Part shown: positions 6,161-8,253 of the stretch, piece after piece | Layout of the letters: each line of letters starts with the position of its first letter | Position numbering within the stretch: position 1 is the stretch's first letter | DNA from: Planctomycetota bacterium | Lineage (GTDB): Bacteria; Planctomycetota; Phycisphaerae; WQYP01 | Length of the DNA stretch: 8,253 nt | Reading direction: 5' to 3' | NCBI GenBank assembly: GCA_021852245.1 | Contig: JAJZNY010000406.1 | Location: 1 to 8,253, forward strand | Program-made: the position numbers and the translations under genes | The notes under the pieces: generated by a model | What the model was told of the DNA's origin: nothing | Database searches by the model: none | The model's input: the letters and a program-made list of their open reading frames with translations, nothing else

Positions 6161-6940
6161 TCATACCACCCGTACCGGTACGCCTTGAGCCTGAAGATAC
6201 CGCTTCAAATCTGGGATCAGGCAGGTTCTGAAATGAAATATCGATGCTGCCAGTGCCGCATCCGCTTTTCCTACCGTTAATACACGCAGCAGATCTTCCG
6301 GCTTGCCCGCGCCGCCACTGGCCACCACCGGTATCCGCACCGCTTCGCTCACCGCGGCGGTCATTTCCAAATCGTACCCTTCCAACGTCCCGTCCGCGTT
6401 CATCACATTGAGCACAATCTCCCCGGCTCCGCGTTCCTCAGCTTCCTTAACCCACGGCAGGACATCCCGACCGGTGCCCACACGCCCCCCGTTGATAAAC
6501 ACTTCCCACTTTTCCGTCCCGTCCGACTGTTTCACCCGATTGGCGTCTACGCCCAGTACGGTAGCGCATCGGCCGAATTTGCGGGATATTTCTGAAATAA
6601 GTTCCGGTCGGCGAACGGCGCTGGAATTAATGCTCACCTTTTCCGCACCCGCCTGGATCAGCGCCGTCGCGTCGGACAACTCCCGTATGCCTCCACCGAC
6701 GGTAATCGGCATGAACACCGTTTCCGCCACCCGGCGCACCACATCCGCCATGATCTTCCGCCCCTCGTGGCTTGCGGTAATATCATAAAAAACGAGTTCA
6801 TCGGCACCGGATTGGTCGTAAAATTTCGCCTGTTCCACCGGGTCGCCGGCATCGACATGATCGAAAAAACGCACACCTTTGACGACCCGGCCCCCGTCAA
6901 CATCCAGACACGGTATGATTCGCTTCGCTAACATAGGCAT
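6161..6940 (-). CDS. hisF: Imidazole glycerol phosphate synthase, cyclase subunit HisF
   Basis: HisF takes ammonia from the HisH glutaminase and converts PRFAR to imidazole glycerol phosphate and AICAR, joining histidine and purine synthesis in the cytoplasm. The protein is 259 residues, a normal length. It shows the (beta/alpha)8 pattern: [19 protein letters not shown] at the start with catalytic D13, [11 protein letters not shown] (47-57), ITVGGGI, the second catalytic Asp in VLGVDANRV, the loop [25 protein letters not shown], and ALAASIFHF near the end. The loop is of the E. coli type (LNMMNQDG) rather than LTSIDRDGT, which is normal variation. There are two candidate starts, ATG at 6940 and ATG at 6934, which gives the more usual MLAKRI. 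Neither has a clear Shine-Dalgarno. No other his gene is in the window, so hisF is not in a local his operon on its 3' side. Confidence 0.95.
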   Translation of the reverse strand: MPMLAKRIIPCLDVDGGRVVKGVRFFDHVDAGDPVEQAKFYDQSGADELVFYDITASHEGRKIMADVVRRVAETVFMPITVGGGIRELSDATALIQAGAEKVSINSSAVRRPELISEISRKFGRCATVLGVDANRVKQSDGTEKWEVFINGGRVGTGRDVLPWVKEAEERGAGEIVLNVMNADGTLEGYDLEMTAAVSEAVRIPVVASGGAGKPEDLLRVLTVGKADAALAASIFHFRTCLIPDLKRYLQAQGVPVRVV

Positions 6941-7002
6941 ATGGTAGACGCTGTGCGGCCGTTTCGCGAGTGTCGGCTCATACGAAAGGCTGGATCAACC
7001 GC

Positions 7003-7569
7003 ATGATACGACGAGCCATGGTTTCAGATGTCCCGAGAATCGCCGATCTGATTGCAAGCTTTGCCAGTTCGGGCCAGATGCTTTTTCGCTCCCACGCCGA
7101 GCTGTATGAAACCATACGTGATTTTTTTGTATTCGTGCAGGATTCAACCGACCGGGTGATTGGTGTCTGTGCACTTGAGATCGTCTGGGCGGATCTGGCG
7201 GAAATTAAGAGTCTTGCGGTGGAGTCGGCATTTGCCGGTCAGGGGATCGGGCGGGAACTGGTGCGTTTTGCCATCGATGATGCGCTGGCGATGAAAATTC
7301 AAAAGGTGTTTGTTCTCACGTATAAGCAGCGATTTTTCGAGCATCTCGGTTTTACGGTGGTGGATAAATCGCAACTTCCGCACAAGGTCTGGGGTGATTG
7401 CCTGAAATGCCCAAAAAATCGGGCGTGCGACGAGATTGCGATGGTTCGCGAACTTCTGCCGGAACCTGCCATCCGCGAGCCAAACCCGGATTCCCTCTCT
7501 ACGCACCATTACGATGTGCCCACGCCGCTGGTGAAACTCAACATCACGGGGCGCCCATCGAGAAGCTGA
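7003..7569 (+). CDS. Short ArgA-like N-acetyltransferase (probable N-acetylglutamate synthase)
   Basis: This is a single-domain GNAT protein of 188 residues. MIRRAMVSDVPRIADLI begins the fold, the acetyl-CoA loop is AGQGIGREL (78-86), and FFEHLGF (111-117) is the usual late motif. The segment HKVWGDCLKCPKNRACDEIAM (127-147) carries C133, C136 and C142, a pattern I associate with the short stand-alone N-acetylglutamate synthases that replace classical ArgA, which has an amino-acid-kinase domain. The likely reaction is acetyl-CoA plus glutamate to N-acetylglutamate, the first step of arginine synthesis. About 38 polar residues after position 150 extend beyond the usual fold. The ATG at 7003 is preferred because the fold begins there; a GTG at 6970 would add 11 residues that look unlike the family. 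The gene is divergent from hisF (62 bases) and convergent with the prenyl synthase. The substrate is inferred, not shown. Confidence 0.75.
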   Translation: MIRRAMVSDVPRIADLIASFASSGQMLFRSHAELYETIRDFFVFVQDSTDRVIGVCALEIVWADLAEIKSLAVESAFAGQGIGRELVRFAIDDALAMKIQKVFVLTYKQRFFEHLGFTVVDKSQLPHKVWGDCLKCPKNRACDEIAMVRELLPEPAIREPNPDSLSTHHYDVPTPLVKLNITGRPSRS

Positions 7570-7593
7570 AATCTGGCCGGGACGATTCGGACG

Positions 7594-7620
7594 ATAACCG
7601 TTTGGATCGGCGCCGGTTAT
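7594..7620 (+). terminator. Possible hairpin terminator between convergent genes
   Basis: ATAACCG (7594-7600) and CGGTTAT (7614-7620) are perfect 7-bp inverted arms around a 13-base loop, 24 bases after the acetyltransferase stop. The base after the right arm is T, but the run is short (TTATC), so as an intrinsic terminator it is weak. The right arm overlaps the stop codon of the opposing prenyl synthase gene. Confidence 0.35.
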
Positions 7621-8253
7621 TTATCGCGGCGGGCCAGGGCATGTACCACTGCGGAGAGGGGCTCCGCCGCCGGGCCAAGTTGAGCGAGTGCTTCCTCCGC
7701 AAGCTTCTGCTGGCGATCAAGTTCCGCCTGCGTCTGCTCCACGCCCAGCAGAACCGGATAGGTCAGTTTGCCGATATGGGCGTCTTTGCCCGTCTTCTTG
7801 CCGAGGTGTGCATCGGAACTCGTCACATCCAGCAGATCATCCACAATCTGAAATACCAGTCCGACCGCCTGCCCCAATTCATCGAGCATTTGCAGATGAC
7901 GTGCGTCGGTACCGGCGGAAATTCCCCCCATGCGGCATGCCGCCCGGATCAACGCGCCGGTTTTAAGGCGGTGAATTCGCTGCAGACTCTGCAGATCGGC
8001 CGCCTGCGAATCAACGTGCTTAAGCTGCGGATAACAGGTGTCGAGAATCTGCCCGCCGATCATCCCGGCCGGACCCGTCGCCCGCGCAAGTTCAAGTGAC
8101 AGTTTGACCGCCTGCCCCGGATTGGGAACATGTTCCGCCAGCAGTTCAAACGCCAGTGTGCTCATGGCATCACCGGCGAGAATTGCCACCGCATCTCCAT
8201 ACACCTTGTGATTGGTCGGTCGGCCGCGTCGCAGATCGTCATTGTCCATGGCG
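7617..8253 (-). CDS. Short-chain polyprenyl diphosphate synthase (FPP/GGPP type), 5' end outside the window
   Basis: This enzyme makes farnesyl or geranylgeranyl diphosphate by adding isopentenyl diphosphate to allylic starters, feeding quinone, carotenoid, hopanoid and cell-wall lipid carrier synthesis. The visible 212 codons enter inside the first aspartate-rich motif: (A)MDNDDLRRGRPTNHK, where the upstream DDLP that normally precedes it lies beyond the edge. The ATG at 8249 is therefore an internal methionine, and roughly 80 to 90 N-terminal residues are missing. Numbered from that Met, the other landmarks are GGQ (65-67), RLKTGALI (94-101), the second aspartate motif FQIVDDLLD (133-141) and TGKDAHIGKLTYP (153-165). 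All are intact, so the enzyme is probably active. Chain length is set by residues ahead of the first motif, which cannot be seen, so ispA is likely but not assignable. Confidence 0.93.
   Translation of the reverse strand, partial: AMDNDDLRRGRPTNHKVYGDAVAILAGDAMSTLAFELLAEHVPNPGQAVKLSLELARATGPAGMIGGQILDTCYPQLKHVDSQAADLQSLQRIHRLKTGALIRAACRMGGISAGTDARHLQMLDELGQAVGLVFQIVDDLLDVTSSDAHLGKKTGKDAHIGKLTYPVLLGVEQTQAELDRQQKLAEEALAQLGPAAEPLSAVVHALARRDK

Noticed and set aside
6171..6182. Perfect 12-base palindrome CGTACCGGTACG
   Set aside because: It lies within the last codons of hisF and is explained by coding sequence; there is no second copy nearby.
5890..6280. Two plus-strand open frames (64 and 109 codons) in the spacer before hisF
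   Set aside because: Neither has a Shine-Dalgarno, the longer one overlaps the hisF 3' end antisense, and their sequences show no coding character.

Overview
The window looks like ordinary chromosomal DNA of a moderately GC-rich bacterium. I found no phage, insertion sequence, CRISPR array, rRNA or tRNA. The IF3, CHASE3-GGDEF-EAL, HisF, short N-acetylglutamate-synthase-like and FPP-synthase-like proteins together suggest a Gram-negative bacterium. Planctomycetota, perhaps Phycisphaerae, is my best guess from the flavour of the IF3 and glycosidase sequences, but this is an impression and not a proven placement.

Layout: 1-69 (-) is the first 23 codons of a GNAT acetyltransferase running off the left edge, with a good promoter at 134-162. 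264-1757 (-) is an exported clan GH-A (GH39-like) glycoside hydrolase. 1758-2101 is a divergent control region with a near-consensus promoter for infC. 2102-2617 (+) is infC (translation initiation factor IF3), most likely starting at an AUU codon. 2667-3884 (+) is an unassigned polytopic membrane protein, probably co-transcribed with infC. 3905-5872 (-) is a membrane-bound CHASE3-GGDEF-EAL c-di-GMP protein with a broken GGDEF site and an intact EAL site. 5873-6160 is a non-coding, AT-richer spacer. 6161-6940 (-) is hisF. 7003-7569 (+) is a short ArgA-like acetyltransferase, divergent from hisF. 7617-8253 (-) is a 5'-truncated short-chain polyprenyl (FPP-type) synthase.

The genes do not form a single system. 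They are a patchwork of housekeeping functions (translation initiation, histidine, arginine and isoprenoid biosynthesis) with signalling and polysaccharide-related genes between them. The most informative points are the AUU start of infC with its precise Shine-Dalgarno spacing; the placement of infC next to a membrane protein rather than rpmI-rplT; the GRDRF substitution with a retained I-site in the c-di-GMP protein; and a promoter plus start codon that reveal a new gene at the left edge. I see no convincing evidence of an undescribed multi-gene system here.
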